NCBI RefSeq assembly: GCF_003815715.1
Contig: NZ_CP033922.1
Span: 3,024,001 to 3,088,000 of the forward strand
Direction of reading: 5' to 3'
Source of the DNA: Chryseobacterium sp. G0162
GTDB lineage: Bacteria > Bacteroidota > Bacteroidia > Flavobacteriales > Weeksellaceae
Length of the DNA stretch: 64,000 nucleotides
Shown here: one piece after another, positions 33,598 through 42,247 of the stretch
How positions within the stretch are numbered: the first letter of the stretch is position 1
How the letters are laid out: each line of letters begins with the position of its first letter
Translations under genes and position numbers: made by a program
The notes under the pieces: generated by a model
The model's input: only the letters and a program-made list of their open reading frames with translations
The model's database searches: none
Told to the model about the DNA's origin: nothing

Positions 33598-34260
33598 ATG
33601 GCAGGTTTAACGAGTTCTACGATAGGTAGAAAATACGCTATGGCATTATCAGCTATGTTTTTGCTGATTTTTCTTATACTGCATTTGACAACCAATTTGT
33701 TATCAGTTCTAAACAGAGATGCATTCAATACAGCATCTGAGTTTATGGGCTATAATCCTTTTGTGCAGTTCTTAATGCAGCCTATTCTTGGCTTTGCAGT
33801 AATTTTCCATTTTGCGATGGGATTTGTATTGGAGATCAAGAATAATAAAGCGCGTCCAGTAAAGTATGCATCAAACAATGCTGCTGTAAATTCTTCATGG
33901 ATGTCTAGAAATATGATTATTTCCGGGGCAGTTGTGTTGGCTTTCTTGGCGCTTCACTTATATGATTTCTGGTTACATGAAATCAACTATAAGTATGTAG
34001 AGGGAATAGCTCCTGATTCAGAACGTTTCTGGCCAGAGCTTCATGAGAAGTTTGCTGACCTTTGGAGAGTTGCTTTATACGTGATCTCTTTTGTACTATT
34101 GGGCTTACACTTAGCTCACGGATTTCAGTCTTCATTCCAGTCTATTGGAGCAAGACATCCAAAATATACGCCTGTGATTAAGGCTTTCGGAACATGGTAT
34201 TCTATCCTTATTCCGGCAGGATTTATCATTGTGGCAGTTTATCATTTTATAACTCAATAA
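33598..34260 (+). CDS. sdhC: Succinate dehydrogenase cytochrome b subunit
   Basis: A 220-residue membrane anchor of the b558 type: five helices in one polypeptide binding two haems, replacing SdhC plus SdhD. Histidines in helices that can ligate haem are visible in FLILHLTTN, FHFAMGF, LALHLYDFW and LLGLHLAHGF. It transfers electrons from the iron-sulfur subunit to menaquinone. It is the first gene of the operon: sdhA starts 15 nt after its stop. Confidence 0.93.
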   Translation: MAGLTSSTIGRKYAMALSAMFLLIFLILHLTTNLLSVLNRDAFNTASEFMGYNPFVQFLMQPILGFAVIFHFAMGFVLEIKNNKARPVKYASNNAAVNSSWMSRNMIISGAVVLAFLALHLYDFWLHEINYKYVEGIAPDSERFWPELHEKFADLWRVALYVISFVLLGLHLAHGFQSSFQSIGARHPKYTPVIKAFGTWYSILIPAGFIIVAVYHFITQ

Positions 34261-34275
34261 TATCAATATACTAGT

Positions 34276-36288
34276 ATGAGTAAATTAGATTCAAGAATTC
34301 CAGCGGGTCCTCTTAAAGACAAGTGGAAAAATCATAAAGATCATATGAACCTTGTTGCACCAAACAACAGAGATAAGATTGATATTATTGTTGTAGGTAC
34401 AGGTTTGGCAGGAGGTTCTGCAGCAGCTACTTTAGCTGAGCAAGGATATAATGTGAAAGCATTCTGCTACCAGGATTCACCAAGAAGAGCGCACTCTATT
34501 GCAGCTCAGGGAGGGATCAACGCAGCTAAGAATTACCAGGGAGATGGTGACTCTACTTACAGATTATTCTATGACACTATTAAGGGAGGTGACTATAGAG
34601 CAAGAGAAGCTAACGTTTACAGATTAGCAGAAGTTTCTGCAAATATTATTGACCAGTGTGTTTCTCAAGGGGTTCCTTTTGGTAGAGATTACGGTGGCCA
34701 GTTAGATAACCGTTCATTTGGTGGGGTTCAGGTAAAAAGAACATTCTACGCAAAAGGACAAACAGGACAGCAGTTATTATTAGGAGCATATTCTTCAATG
34801 AGCCGTCAGATCGGTAAAGGAAGAATCAAGATGTACAATCGTCATGAAATGCTTGACCTGGTAATTGTTGACGGAAAAGCAAGAGGAATTATCGCAAGAA
34901 ACCTTGTAACAGGTGAAATCGAAAGACACTCTGCTCACGCAGTAGTTATCGCTTCAGGAGGATATGGAAACGTATATTTCCTTTCTACCAACGCAATGGG
35001 ATCTAACGTTTCTGCAGCTTGGAAGATCCACAAAAAAGGAGCTTACTTCGCAAACCCTTGCTACGTACAGATTCACCCGACTTGTATTCCGGTTCACGGA
35101 ACTCAGCAGTCTAAATTAACTTTGATGTCTGAATCATTAAGAAACTCAGGAAGAATCTGGGTTCCTAAAAAGATTGAAGATTCAGTAGCGATCAGAGAAG
35201 GTAAATTAAGACCTGAAAATATTAAAGAAGAAGATAGAGATTATTATTTAGAAAGAAGATATCCTGCATTCGGGAACCTTGTACCTAGAGACGTTGCGTC
35301 AAGAGCTGCTAAGGAAAGATGTGATGCTGGATTCGGAATCGAAAATAATGATACTCAAGAAGGGGTTTACCTTGATTTCTCTACAGAGATCATGAAAAAA
35401 GGTAAAGAAGCCGCTATCGAAAAACATATTCATAATCCTACAGATCAGCAGATCTATGATCTTGGTAAGAGTTGGGTTGAGGAGAAATATGGTAACTTAT
35501 TCGTAATGTACGAAAAAATTACAGCTGATGATCCTTACAAAACGCCAATGAAAATCTATCCGGCTGTTCACTATACAATGGGAGGTGTATGGGTTGATTA
35601 TAACCTTCAGTCTACGATCCCTGGATGTTTCGTAATTGGTGAAGCTAACTTCTCAGATCACGGAGCTAACAGATTGGGAGCATCAGCATTGATGCAAGGT
35701 CTTGCAGACGGATATTTCGTACTTCCTTACACAATCGCAGATTACCTTTCTGCAGACATCAGAACAGGAGCAATTCCTACGAATTCAGCAGCGTTTGACG
35801 AAGCTGAGAAAGGAATTAAAGATAAAGTTGATTTCTTCATTAATAATAAGGGAACTCACTCAGTAGATCACTTCCACAAGAAACTAGGACACATTATGTG
35901 GAATAAAGTGGGAATGGGTAGAACTCCTGAAGGATTAAAAGAAGCAATCAAAGAAATTGAAGAAGTAAGAAACGACTTCTGGAAGAACGTAAAAGTACCT
36001 GGAGAAGGTGATGGGATGAACACTGAGCTTGAAAAAGCATTCAGAGTGGCAGACTTCCTTGAACTAGGACAGCTAATGGCTATCGATGCGTTAAACAGAG
36101 AAGAATCTTGTGGTGGTCATTTCCGTTGGGATCACGCTACTCCGGATGGAGAAGCGGAAAGAGACGACGTAAATTTCAAATACGTCGGAGCTTGGGAATA
36201 TCAGGGAGAAAATATCAATGCGGAAGTATTGCATAAAGAAGAACTGATATATGACAACATCGAGGTTAAAACAAGAAGTTATAAATAA
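34276..36288 (+). CDS. sdhA: Succinate dehydrogenase flavoprotein subunit
   Basis: A 670-residue catalytic subunit oxidising succinate to fumarate (TCA cycle, complex II). The dinucleotide-binding motif is [19 protein letters not shown] near residue 34. The covalent FAD attachment histidine is H73 in [15 protein letters not shown]. Substrate-site motifs HPTCIPVHG and the [16 protein letters not shown] capping region follow. The length and menaquinone-type anchor fit the Bacteroidota/B. subtilis class. sdhB follows 24 nt downstream. Confidence 0.97.
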   Translation: MSKLDSRIPAGPLKDKWKNHKDHMNLVAPNNRDKIDIIVVGTGLAGGSAAATLAEQGYNVKAFCYQDSPRRAHSIAAQGGINAAKNYQGDGDSTYRLFYDTIKGGDYRAREANVYRLAEVSANIIDQCVSQGVPFGRDYGGQLDNRSFGGVQVKRTFYAKGQTGQQLLLGAYSSMSRQIGKGRIKMYNRHEMLDLVIVDGKARGIIARNLVTGEIERHSAHAVVIASGGYGNVYFLSTNAMGSNVSAAWKIHKKGAYFANPCYVQIHPTCIPVHGTQQSKLTLMSESLRNSGRIWVPKKIEDSVAIREGKLRPENIKEEDRDYYLERRYPAFGNLVPRDVASRAAKERCDAGFGIENNDTQEGVYLDFSTEIMKKGKEAAIEKHIHNPTDQQIYDLGKSWVEEKYGNLFVMYEKITADDPYKTPMKIYPAVHYTMGGVWVDYNLQSTIPGCFVIGEANFSDHGANRLGASALMQGLADGYFVLPYTIADYLSADIRTGAIPTNSAAFDEAEKGIKDKVDFFINNKGTHSVDHFHKKLGHIMWNKVGMGRTPEGLKEAIKEIEEVRNDFWKNVKVPGEGDGMNTELEKAFRVADFLELGQLMAIDALNREESCGGHFRWDHATPDGEAERDDVNFKYVGAWEYQGENINAEVLHKEELIYDNIEVKTRSYK

Positions 36289-36312
36289 TCTCCAACCTAT
36301 AAATATAACATT

Positions 36313-37080
36313 ATGAGTGCAAAAAAAGGCTTACATCTTACGCTGAAAATTTGGAGACAAAAAAATAGTAAAACTAAAGGTCAGTTTGAGACCTATAAAA
36401 TATCAGATGTATCTACAGATTCTTCATTCCTGGAGATGTTGGATATTCTGAACGAAAATTTAATTAACGAAGGTAAAGAACCTATCGCTTTCGATCACGA
36501 CTGTCGTGAAGGTATTTGCGGGATGTGTTCCCTTTACATCAATGGTAGAGCTCACGGACCTGACACAGGGATTACTACTTGTCAGCTTCACATGAGAATG
36601 TTCAAAGATGGTGAGACCATCGTTATTGAACCTTGGAGAAGTGCAGCTTTCCCTGTTATCAAAGACTTAATGGTAGACAGAAGCGCATTCGACAGAGTGA
36701 TGGCAGCAGGTGGTTTCATCTCTGTAAATACTTCAGGAAATACGCTGGATGCTAACGCAATTCCTGTTCCTAAAGAAGATGCAGATAAAGCAATGGATGC
36801 TGCTGCTTGTATCGGATGTGGAGCTTGTGTAGCTACATGTAAAAACGGATCTGCAATGCTATTCGTAGGAGCTAAAGTTTCTCAGTATGCATTACTTCCT
36901 CAAGGTAGAGTAGAAGCTAAGAGAAGAGTTCTGAACATGGTGAAAGCTATGGACGAAGAAGGATTCGGAAACTGTTCAAATACGGGTGCTTGTGAAATTG
37001 AATGCCCTAAAGGTATTTCTCTTGAAAATATCGCAAGAATGAACAGAGAATACATGTCTGCTCTTGTAGATCAAGGATAG
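36313..37080 (+). CDS. sdhB: Succinate dehydrogenase iron-sulfur subunit
   Basis: A 255-residue subunit carrying three clusters. The [2Fe-2S] ligands are in CREGICGMC (from C64) plus the cysteine in GITTCQLH. The [4Fe-4S] motif is [11 protein letters not shown], and the [3Fe-4S] motif [14 protein letters not shown]. It relays electrons from SdhA to the haem-bearing anchor. It ends the sdhCAB operon and is followed by a strong terminator. Confidence 0.97.
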   Translation: MSAKKGLHLTLKIWRQKNSKTKGQFETYKISDVSTDSSFLEMLDILNENLINEGKEPIAFDHDCREGICGMCSLYINGRAHGPDTGITTCQLHMRMFKDGETIVIEPWRSAAFPVIKDLMVDRSAFDRVMAAGGFISVNTSGNTLDANAIPVPKEDADKAMDAAACIGCGACVATCKNGSAMLFVGAKVSQYALLPQGRVEAKRRVLNMVKAMDEEGFGNCSNTGACEIECPKGISLENIARMNREYMSALVDQG

Positions 37081-37098
37081 AATTGATTCAGAATACTT

Positions 37099-37132
37099 AA
37101 AAATCGCCTCCGTTTCGGGGGCGATTTTTTTT
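37099..37132 (+). terminator. Terminator of the sdhCAB operon
   Basis: AAAAATCGCCTCC pairs with GGGGGCGATTTTT (one T-G wobble) around a short loop, followed by T8. Confidence 0.9.
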
Positions 37133-37393
37133 ATAGAAACCTTTTAGCTGTTAAAGTTTGTTAACTTATCAGTAAAATATAGGTTTACTTTGCTGAATAA
37201 GTATATATTTGGAGGGCAGTTGGAGGATGTAAAAAGTACATCATTTCCGTTGCTTTTTACCGGTAAAAAATGGATAGATAAAATAATTGAAAGTTCCCTT
37301 TCTATCGGTAATAATAAATTTTTTTTAAAAAAATTATCAGTGTGAATTAACATGCCCTAAAAAGCGTATTTTTGTGTAATATTAAAAATTGAA
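37133..37393. other. Intergenic region after sdhB
   Basis: About 260 bp without a supported gene. The only clear signal is the -7 box TATTTTTG at 37367-37374, 19 nt before the next ATG. Confidence 0.55.
37367..37374 (+). promoter_or_regulatory. -7 promoter box of the thioredoxin-fold lipoprotein gene
   Basis: TATTTTTG (TAnnTTTG) lies 19 nt before the ATG at 37394. Confidence 0.55.
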
Positions 37394-38923
37394 ATGAAAA
37401 AATATCTTTTATTGTTTATCATCGCGATTTTCGTGATGTCTTGTTCAAAAAAAGTAGAAGTAAAAGGAAAAATTACAGGAAGCTCACCATTGGAAAGAAT
37501 CGAATTTGTAGAAGCTTCCGGAGTAGGGACATTGCCTTTAATTAATATCGGTCTGGATAAAGAAGGTAACTTTTCAGGAAGCTTTGAAGCACCTAAAGAT
37601 GGAATGTATGTTATCAATTATGCTAACAAACAAAACCTGATCTACCTTGAAGGAGGACAAAAAGTAAATATCTCAGGAAATGCAATGACATTCCCGAACG
37701 AGTATGTTATTACCGGCGATGCTAAAAAGAATAATGATTTCCTTGCAGCAAGCCAGAAGTTTTTAGGTGACTATGGTAATAAAATTGATTTAAGACAATT
37801 AATGGCCGGTGATGAAGCTGCATTCGTTAAAGGCATGCAAAAAGTAGAAGCAGATATCAATAAGAATGTTGATGATCTTGCGGCTAAAAATAATCCTAGT
37901 AAAGCTCTTTTGAATTGGAAGAAAAACGATGTTAAAGTAACCATTCTTAACCTTCTTGCCAATTATGAAATGTCTCATGGAGCCATGGCTGGTAACCCAT
38001 CTTATAAAGCTTCTAAGGCTTTAACAGATTATGAGGCTAAATTAGATAATGATAAAGAGGCGATGGTAAAAACTATTCCACTTTACAGACAATATCTTCT
38101 TGTAAAAATGACTCCTGATTTCCAAAAATATGCAGAGGCAAACAGTAAAAACAAAACTGGAATTACCACTTCAGAAATGTTTGCTAAATATTTAGGAACT
38201 AAAAAAGATATTTCTCAAACAGCAAAAGATTATCTTTTAGCATTTGTAATGGCTCAGGCTGATATTCATCCAACAACAACTACTGCTAATATTGATAAAA
38301 TCAAAAAACTTATTGATACAGATATCAAAGATGCTACCATCAAAAGTGACCTGTTAAAAATGCAGATGGCAATTACAGGACTTAAGATTGGAGAAGCAGC
38401 TCCGGAAGCAGCATTAGTAAAACAGGATGGAAAAGCATACAAACTTTCTGAAAACAAAGGAAAACCTTATATGTTGTTTTTCTACGCTTCATGGAATCCT
38501 TATATCGGTGAAGCTACAGTACCGGTTTTAAAAGAAGTGGTTAATTTTTACAAATCTAAAATGAACTTTGTTTTTGTAAATGTAGATGATACAAAAGATC
38601 AGTTTATCAAAACAAGCAATTCATTATTAAAAGGTATTCCGGGAGTAAATGTTTACGGAGAAAAAGGAATGGAGTCTGATATTGCTAAAAAATATGGAGT
38701 ATACGGATTTAAGTTACCTTGCTTTGTAATCGTTGATAAAGACGGTAAAATTGCCAGCAGATCATTTGTAAATCTTGGTGAACAGGAATTTGTAACCATT
38801 CTAGATAAACTAACAGGGCTTGCAGCTCCAAAAGTAGATCCGAATGCACAGATGCAGCAGCAATTGCAGATTGACCCTACTGCACCGCAGCAAACAAATC
38901 CACAACCAGCACCTACAAAATAA
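37394..38923 (+). CDS. Thioredoxin-fold lipoprotein (DUF4369/TlpA-like) lacking CxxC
   Basis: A 509-residue lipoprotein (signal with lipobox VMSC, C17). The N-terminal ~110 residues look like a DUF4369 beta domain (VEVKGKITGSSPLERIEFVE). A helical middle region follows, and residues ~340-480 form an AhpC/TlpA-type thioredoxin fold (KIGEAAPEAALVKQDGKAYK to a cis-Pro loop FKLPCFVIVDKDG). In this family the active site reads W-C-x-x-C; here it is W367-N-P-Y-I371, so both redox cysteines are missing. The only other cysteine is next to the cis-proline. The C-terminal tail is Gln/Pro-rich. It is probably a binding or structural derivative rather than a disulfide reductase. Confidence 0.85.
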   Translation: MKKYLLLFIIAIFVMSCSKKVEVKGKITGSSPLERIEFVEASGVGTLPLINIGLDKEGNFSGSFEAPKDGMYVINYANKQNLIYLEGGQKVNISGNAMTFPNEYVITGDAKKNNDFLAASQKFLGDYGNKIDLRQLMAGDEAAFVKGMQKVEADINKNVDDLAAKNNPSKALLNWKKNDVKVTILNLLANYEMSHGAMAGNPSYKASKALTDYEAKLDNDKEAMVKTIPLYRQYLLVKMTPDFQKYAEANSKNKTGITTSEMFAKYLGTKKDISQTAKDYLLAFVMAQADIHPTTTTANIDKIKKLIDTDIKDATIKSDLLKMQMAITGLKIGEAAPEAALVKQDGKAYKLSENKGKPYMLFFYASWNPYIGEATVPVLKEVVNFYKSKMNFVFVNVDDTKDQFIKTSNSLLKGIPGVNVYGEKGMESDIAKKYGVYGFKLPCFVIVDKDGKIASRSFVNLGEQEFVTILDKLTGLAAPKVDPNAQMQQQLQIDPTAPQQTNPQPAPTK

Positions 38924-38943
38924 TAAACTTTAATATAGATCAG

Positions 38944-38972
38944 AACCTTATCCTCGGATAAGGTTTTTTTTA
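38944..38972 (+). terminator. Terminator after the thioredoxin-fold gene
   Basis: AACCTTATCC (38944-38953) and GGATAAGGTT (38956-38965) form a 10-bp stem with T8. Confidence 0.85.
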
Positions 38973-38975
38973 TTG

Positions 38976-38983
38976 TATTTTTG
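38976..38983 (+). promoter_or_regulatory. -7 promoter box of rlmD
   Basis: TATTTTTG (TAnnTTTG) directly follows the terminator. A 10-codon mini-frame (38988-39020) lies between it and the rlmD ATG. Confidence 0.5.
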
Positions 38984-39031
38984 CAAGATGAAACTTTTAA
39001 AGTTTCAATTAGGAAAATAGAAAATTTTAGA

Positions 39032-40444
39032 ATGAGCAGAAAGAATAAGAAAAATTTAGTTCTTGAAAATATAAAACTGTTAACTGCCGGGGCAAAAGGA
39101 GTGGCTATCGGAAAAACAGAAGACGGAAAAACAGTATTGGTTTCAGGAGCAATTCCGGGAGATATTGTGAATGTAAGAGTGAAAAAAGCGAAATCCAAAT
39201 ATTATGAAGGAGAAGCGGTAGATGTTTTGGAAAAATCTCCTTTCAGAACAGAACCAAAATGTGTTCACTTTGGAACTTGCGGCGGTTGTAAGTGGCAAAA
39301 TATGAGCTATGAAAAACAACTTGATTTTAAACAGGAAGAAGTATATAACAATATCAAAAGAATTGGAGGGATTGAAGACTTTGAAACTGTATCCATTCTA
39401 GGTTCACAAGAACAGTATTTTTATAGAAATAAAATGGAGTTTTCTTTCTCCAATGCAAGATGGCTTACTCAGTATGAGATCAGTTCTGAAGAGAATTTTG
39501 GAAGCAAAGATGCTTTAGGGTTCCATATTCCGGGAATGTGGAGTAAGATCTTAGACCTTAAAGAATGTTTTCTACAGGAAGATCCATCTAATGCAATCCG
39601 GTTAGCGGTGAAGAAATATGCTGTTGACAATGGATTAGACTTTTTTGATGTAAGAAATCATGAAGGATTCCTGAGAACTTTGATGATGAGACAGAACTCT
39701 AAAGGAGAATGGATGGTATTATTCCAACTTTTTAGAGAAGAAAAAGAGAATAGAGAAAAATTATTTGCTTTTATTTTAGAGAAATTTCCGCAAATTAAAA
39801 CATTGGTGTATGCTATTAATCCAAAAGCCAATGACTCTATTTATGATCTTGACATCAATGTATATTTTGGAGAAGGATATTTAATGGAAGAGATGGATGG
39901 GCTGAAATTTAAAATCGGACCAAAATCATTCTTCCAGACCAATTATAAACAAGCACTTGAATTATACAGAAAAACCCTTGAATTTGCAGATCTAAAAGGA
40001 GATGAAGTAGTATATGATTTGTATACCGGAACAGGTACAATTGCGCAGTATGTGGCAAGAAATGCAAAACAGGTCATTGGGATAGAATCTGTTCAGGAAG
40101 CTATTGATGCGGCCATTGAACATGCTGAATTAAACGGTCTTACCAATACAACTTTCTATTGTGGAGATATGAAGAATGTCTTTAATGACGAGTTTATGGA
40201 AAACCATCCTAAAGCAGATGTCCTGATTACGGATCCTCCAAGAGATGGAATGCACCAAAAAGTAGTGGAGCAAATCTTGAAATTAGCCCCGGAGAAAGTA
40301 GTGTATGTAAGCTGTAATTCTGCAACACAGGCGAGAGATCTGGCATTGATGAAAGAACACTATACCGTAGTAAAGATATTACCGGTTGATATGTTCCCAC
40401 AAACTCATCATGTGGAAAATATAGCATTGCTGATTAAAAAATAA
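39032..40444 (+). CDS. rlmD: 23S rRNA (uracil-C5)-methyltransferase, RlmD/TrmA family
   Basis: A 470-residue S-adenosylmethionine-dependent enzyme making 5-methyluridine in 23S rRNA. An N-terminal TRAM domain (about 8-65) is followed by iron-sulfur ligands C77, C83 and C86 in CVHFGTCGGC. The SAM-binding motif is VYDLYTGTGTIAQYVA, and the catalytic cysteine is C428 in YVSCNSATQARDLAL. The upstream in-frame TTG (38981) overlaps the promoter box, so 39032 is chosen. U1939 specificity is inferred from the RumA-like iron-sulfur motif. DUF6452 and DUF6048 genes follow. Confidence 0.88.
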   Translation: MSRKNKKNLVLENIKLLTAGAKGVAIGKTEDGKTVLVSGAIPGDIVNVRVKKAKSKYYEGEAVDVLEKSPFRTEPKCVHFGTCGGCKWQNMSYEKQLDFKQEEVYNNIKRIGGIEDFETVSILGSQEQYFYRNKMEFSFSNARWLTQYEISSEENFGSKDALGFHIPGMWSKILDLKECFLQEDPSNAIRLAVKKYAVDNGLDFFDVRNHEGFLRTLMMRQNSKGEWMVLFQLFREEKENREKLFAFILEKFPQIKTLVYAINPKANDSIYDLDINVYFGEGYLMEEMDGLKFKIGPKSFFQTNYKQALELYRKTLEFADLKGDEVVYDLYTGTGTIAQYVARNAKQVIGIESVQEAIDAAIEHAELNGLTNTTFYCGDMKNVFNDEFMENHPKADVLITDPPRDGMHQKVVEQILKLAPEKVVYVSCNSATQARDLALMKEHYTVVKILPVDMFPQTHHVENIALLIKK

Positions 40445-40450
40445 TTTAAT

Positions 40451-40458
40451 TAAATTTG
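40451..40458 (+). promoter_or_regulatory. -7-like box before the DUF6452 gene
   Basis: TAAATTTG fits TAnnTTTG and lies 16 nt before the ATG at 40475, so this gene pair may have its own promoter besides read-through from rlmD. Confidence 0.4.
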
Positions 40459-40474
40459 AGTTCAAATCTTTAGT

Positions 40475-40951
40475 ATGAAGTATTTTAAATTTCTCATAAT
40501 GCTTTGCTTGGTTGGAATGTTCTTTTCATGTGGCAGCGATGATGACATCTGTGAAAGCGGTGAAGGTACACCAAGAATGAAGGTTGCTTTTAAAACAGCA
40601 GATTCGGGAAAGGAGAGAACAATGGATTCATTATCTGTAGCCGTAGATTATGGCTCAGGGAAGGTAGATCTTGGATGGCAGAAAAATATTGATTCAAGGC
40701 TTATTCCTTTGAGAGTGGATGATTCTCCTTATACGGATATTTATTTTAAAACATCTACTAAAAGTAAAGAATCAAAAGTAAGAGTAACTTACACAACAAA
40801 GGCTGCCTATGTTTCTGCTGGATGTGGTGCTAAAAAAACATATGAGAATGTAAGCTCACAATTAATAACTCCTGATCCTGTTCAAAATGTGGAAAACGGA
40901 CAAAATCAAATATTGAATGAAGACAAGACTAATCTTTACCTTATTTTTTAG
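40475..40951 (+). CDS. DUF6452 family lipoprotein
   Basis: A 158-residue lipoprotein with lipobox FFSC (cysteine 19) followed by GSDDDICESGEGTPRM, the start of the DUF6452 family domain, a beta-rich fold with two further cysteines. It lies 30 nt after rlmD and its last 35 nt overlap the next gene, so the two are translationally coupled. The function is unknown; co-occurrence with the DUF6048 protein in Flavobacteriia suggests an envelope pair. Confidence 0.82.
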   Translation: MKYFKFLIMLCLVGMFFSCGSDDDICESGEGTPRMKVAFKTADSGKERTMDSLSVAVDYGSGKVDLGWQKNIDSRLIPLRVDDSPYTDIYFKTSTKSKESKVRVTYTTKAAYVSAGCGAKKTYENVSSQLITPDPVQNVENGQNQILNEDKTNLYLIF

Positions 40952-41582
40952 CCTGTTTGGAATCTTAACCTGGGCACAGGAGGAGAAGAAAGAAGAAGTA
41001 AAAAAAACTCATTGGAAGTATGAACCGAATTTTATGGTTGGGTTTGATATTTTGAATGCAGGTGTTGGATTTTTTTCAGACAGGAAACTGTATCAGGGAT
41101 TTATTTCCTCAAAAATTAATGGAAGTGTTCATGGTATTGCAGAGGCTGGTTTTGAAAAAAATATATACCAGAAAAATGGATACGATGCTAAAGCCAATGG
41201 CCCATTTATTAAACTTGGAGCATTCTATATGCTGGCTAAGGATAAAGAAAACGAATTCAATGGATTCTATGCGGGAGGAAAAGTAGCCGGCTCCTTTTAT
41301 AATCAGGAATATATGGCTATCCCAGTCAGAGGATATGGGGGAAGTAGTTCTTCTGTGGCTTTTCCTGCATCATCACAATCTTCTTTCTGGTTGGAGGGAA
41401 CCTTGGGAGGAAGAGTACAGTTATTTGACTCTAATTTTTATATAGATGTAAATCTACAGCCTCGTTATTTAGCTTATACTTCCAAACAGGATAATATTTC
41501 TCCAATGATTATTCCAGGGTTTGGAAAAAGCTCTTCAAAATTTAATATGGGATTCGCATGGAATATAGCGTATAAGTTCTAA
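40917..41582 (+). CDS. DUF6048 family protein, probable outer-membrane beta-barrel
   Basis: A 221-residue protein with a signal peptide (MKTRLIFTLFFSLFGILTWA, cut before QEE). The remainder alternates polar and hydrophobic residues and ends in AWNIAYKF, with a terminal phenylalanine as in outer-membrane barrels. This agrees with the DUF6048 family. The ATG lies inside the preceding gene (35-nt overlap). A terminator follows. The role is unknown. Confidence 0.82.
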   Translation: MKTRLIFTLFFSLFGILTWAQEEKKEEVKKTHWKYEPNFMVGFDILNAGVGFFSDRKLYQGFISSKINGSVHGIAEAGFEKNIYQKNGYDAKANGPFIKLGAFYMLAKDKENEFNGFYAGGKVAGSFYNQEYMAIPVRGYGGSSSSVAFPASSQSSFWLEGTLGGRVQLFDSNFYIDVNLQPRYLAYTSKQDNISPMIIPGFGKSSSKFNMGFAWNIAYKF

Positions 41583-41616
41583 TGAAAGTTTATTAAACAA
41601 TTTGTTTATCATATCA

Positions 41617-41655
41617 ATGAGCCTTGGGAAATTTCCTAAGGCTCATTTGTTTTTA
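41617..41655 (+). terminator. Terminator after the DUF6048 gene
   Basis: ATGAGCCTTGGGAA (41617-41630) pairs with TTCCTAAGGCTCAT (41633-41646) with one G-T pair, followed by T-rich sequence. Confidence 0.8.
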
Positions 41656-42247
41656 TGGAGATTATCCTTAAGGAAGCTATGTGGTTTTGGAAGGATTTTA
41701 AATGAGCACTTATGTTTCCTGCATGAATGATAAAAAGATAAAAACTTCAGAATTTATTTTAATCTCATCAGCAGTATCGTAAATATTGTAAAGGTTTATC
41801 GTGAAAAATAGTTGTAATATATGATGTGGTGTATTAAATCGTAAAAAAAATAGGATTGATAATAATAATATAAATGAGTATTAACCGTTAAAAGTAAAGC
41901 ACGCTATTGCTATAAAAGGTGATAATATTTTAGAAAGTAAATAATTAATTAAAAATTAATAATGATGCTAAATGGTGGTGAATTTGTGTTATTTTGATTT
42001 ATTTTTTATTTTCAATCATATAGGGTAATGTTGCTTAACTTTTTCAAAAAAACATTTTAATAGATATATTATAATGAAAAAATCATTAGATTTGTGTAAA
42101 TATTAAAATATTAGCTTATGGGATAAAATTATTCTTTTTACTACAGATTTTCTGTAAATAATGAGGTTTCAGAATTGTGAATCAGCCTCATAAAATGCGA
42201 AATACTATAATTCTTAATTATCGTTATCATTATTAAATTTAAAAAAT
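41656..42247. other. Long AT-rich leader region before the T9SS adhesin gene
   Basis: About 590 bp with very low GC and no supported gene; the largest plus-strand frame with ATG is 26 codons (41702-41782). The length suggests a regulated promoter or long 5' leader for the large secreted protein, but I see no defined operator or clear TAnnTTTG box near the ATG. Confidence 0.5.

Noticed and set aside
38653..39198. 181-codon minus-strand frame across the thioredoxin-fold gene end and the rlmD start
   Set aside because: It runs through a terminator and a promoter on the opposite strand, and its Cys/Phe-rich sequence is typical of antisense translation.
41702..41782. 26-residue frame starting MSTYVSC in the AT-rich leader of the adhesin gene
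   Set aside because: Very short, no promoter box, composition like surrounding non-coding DNA.
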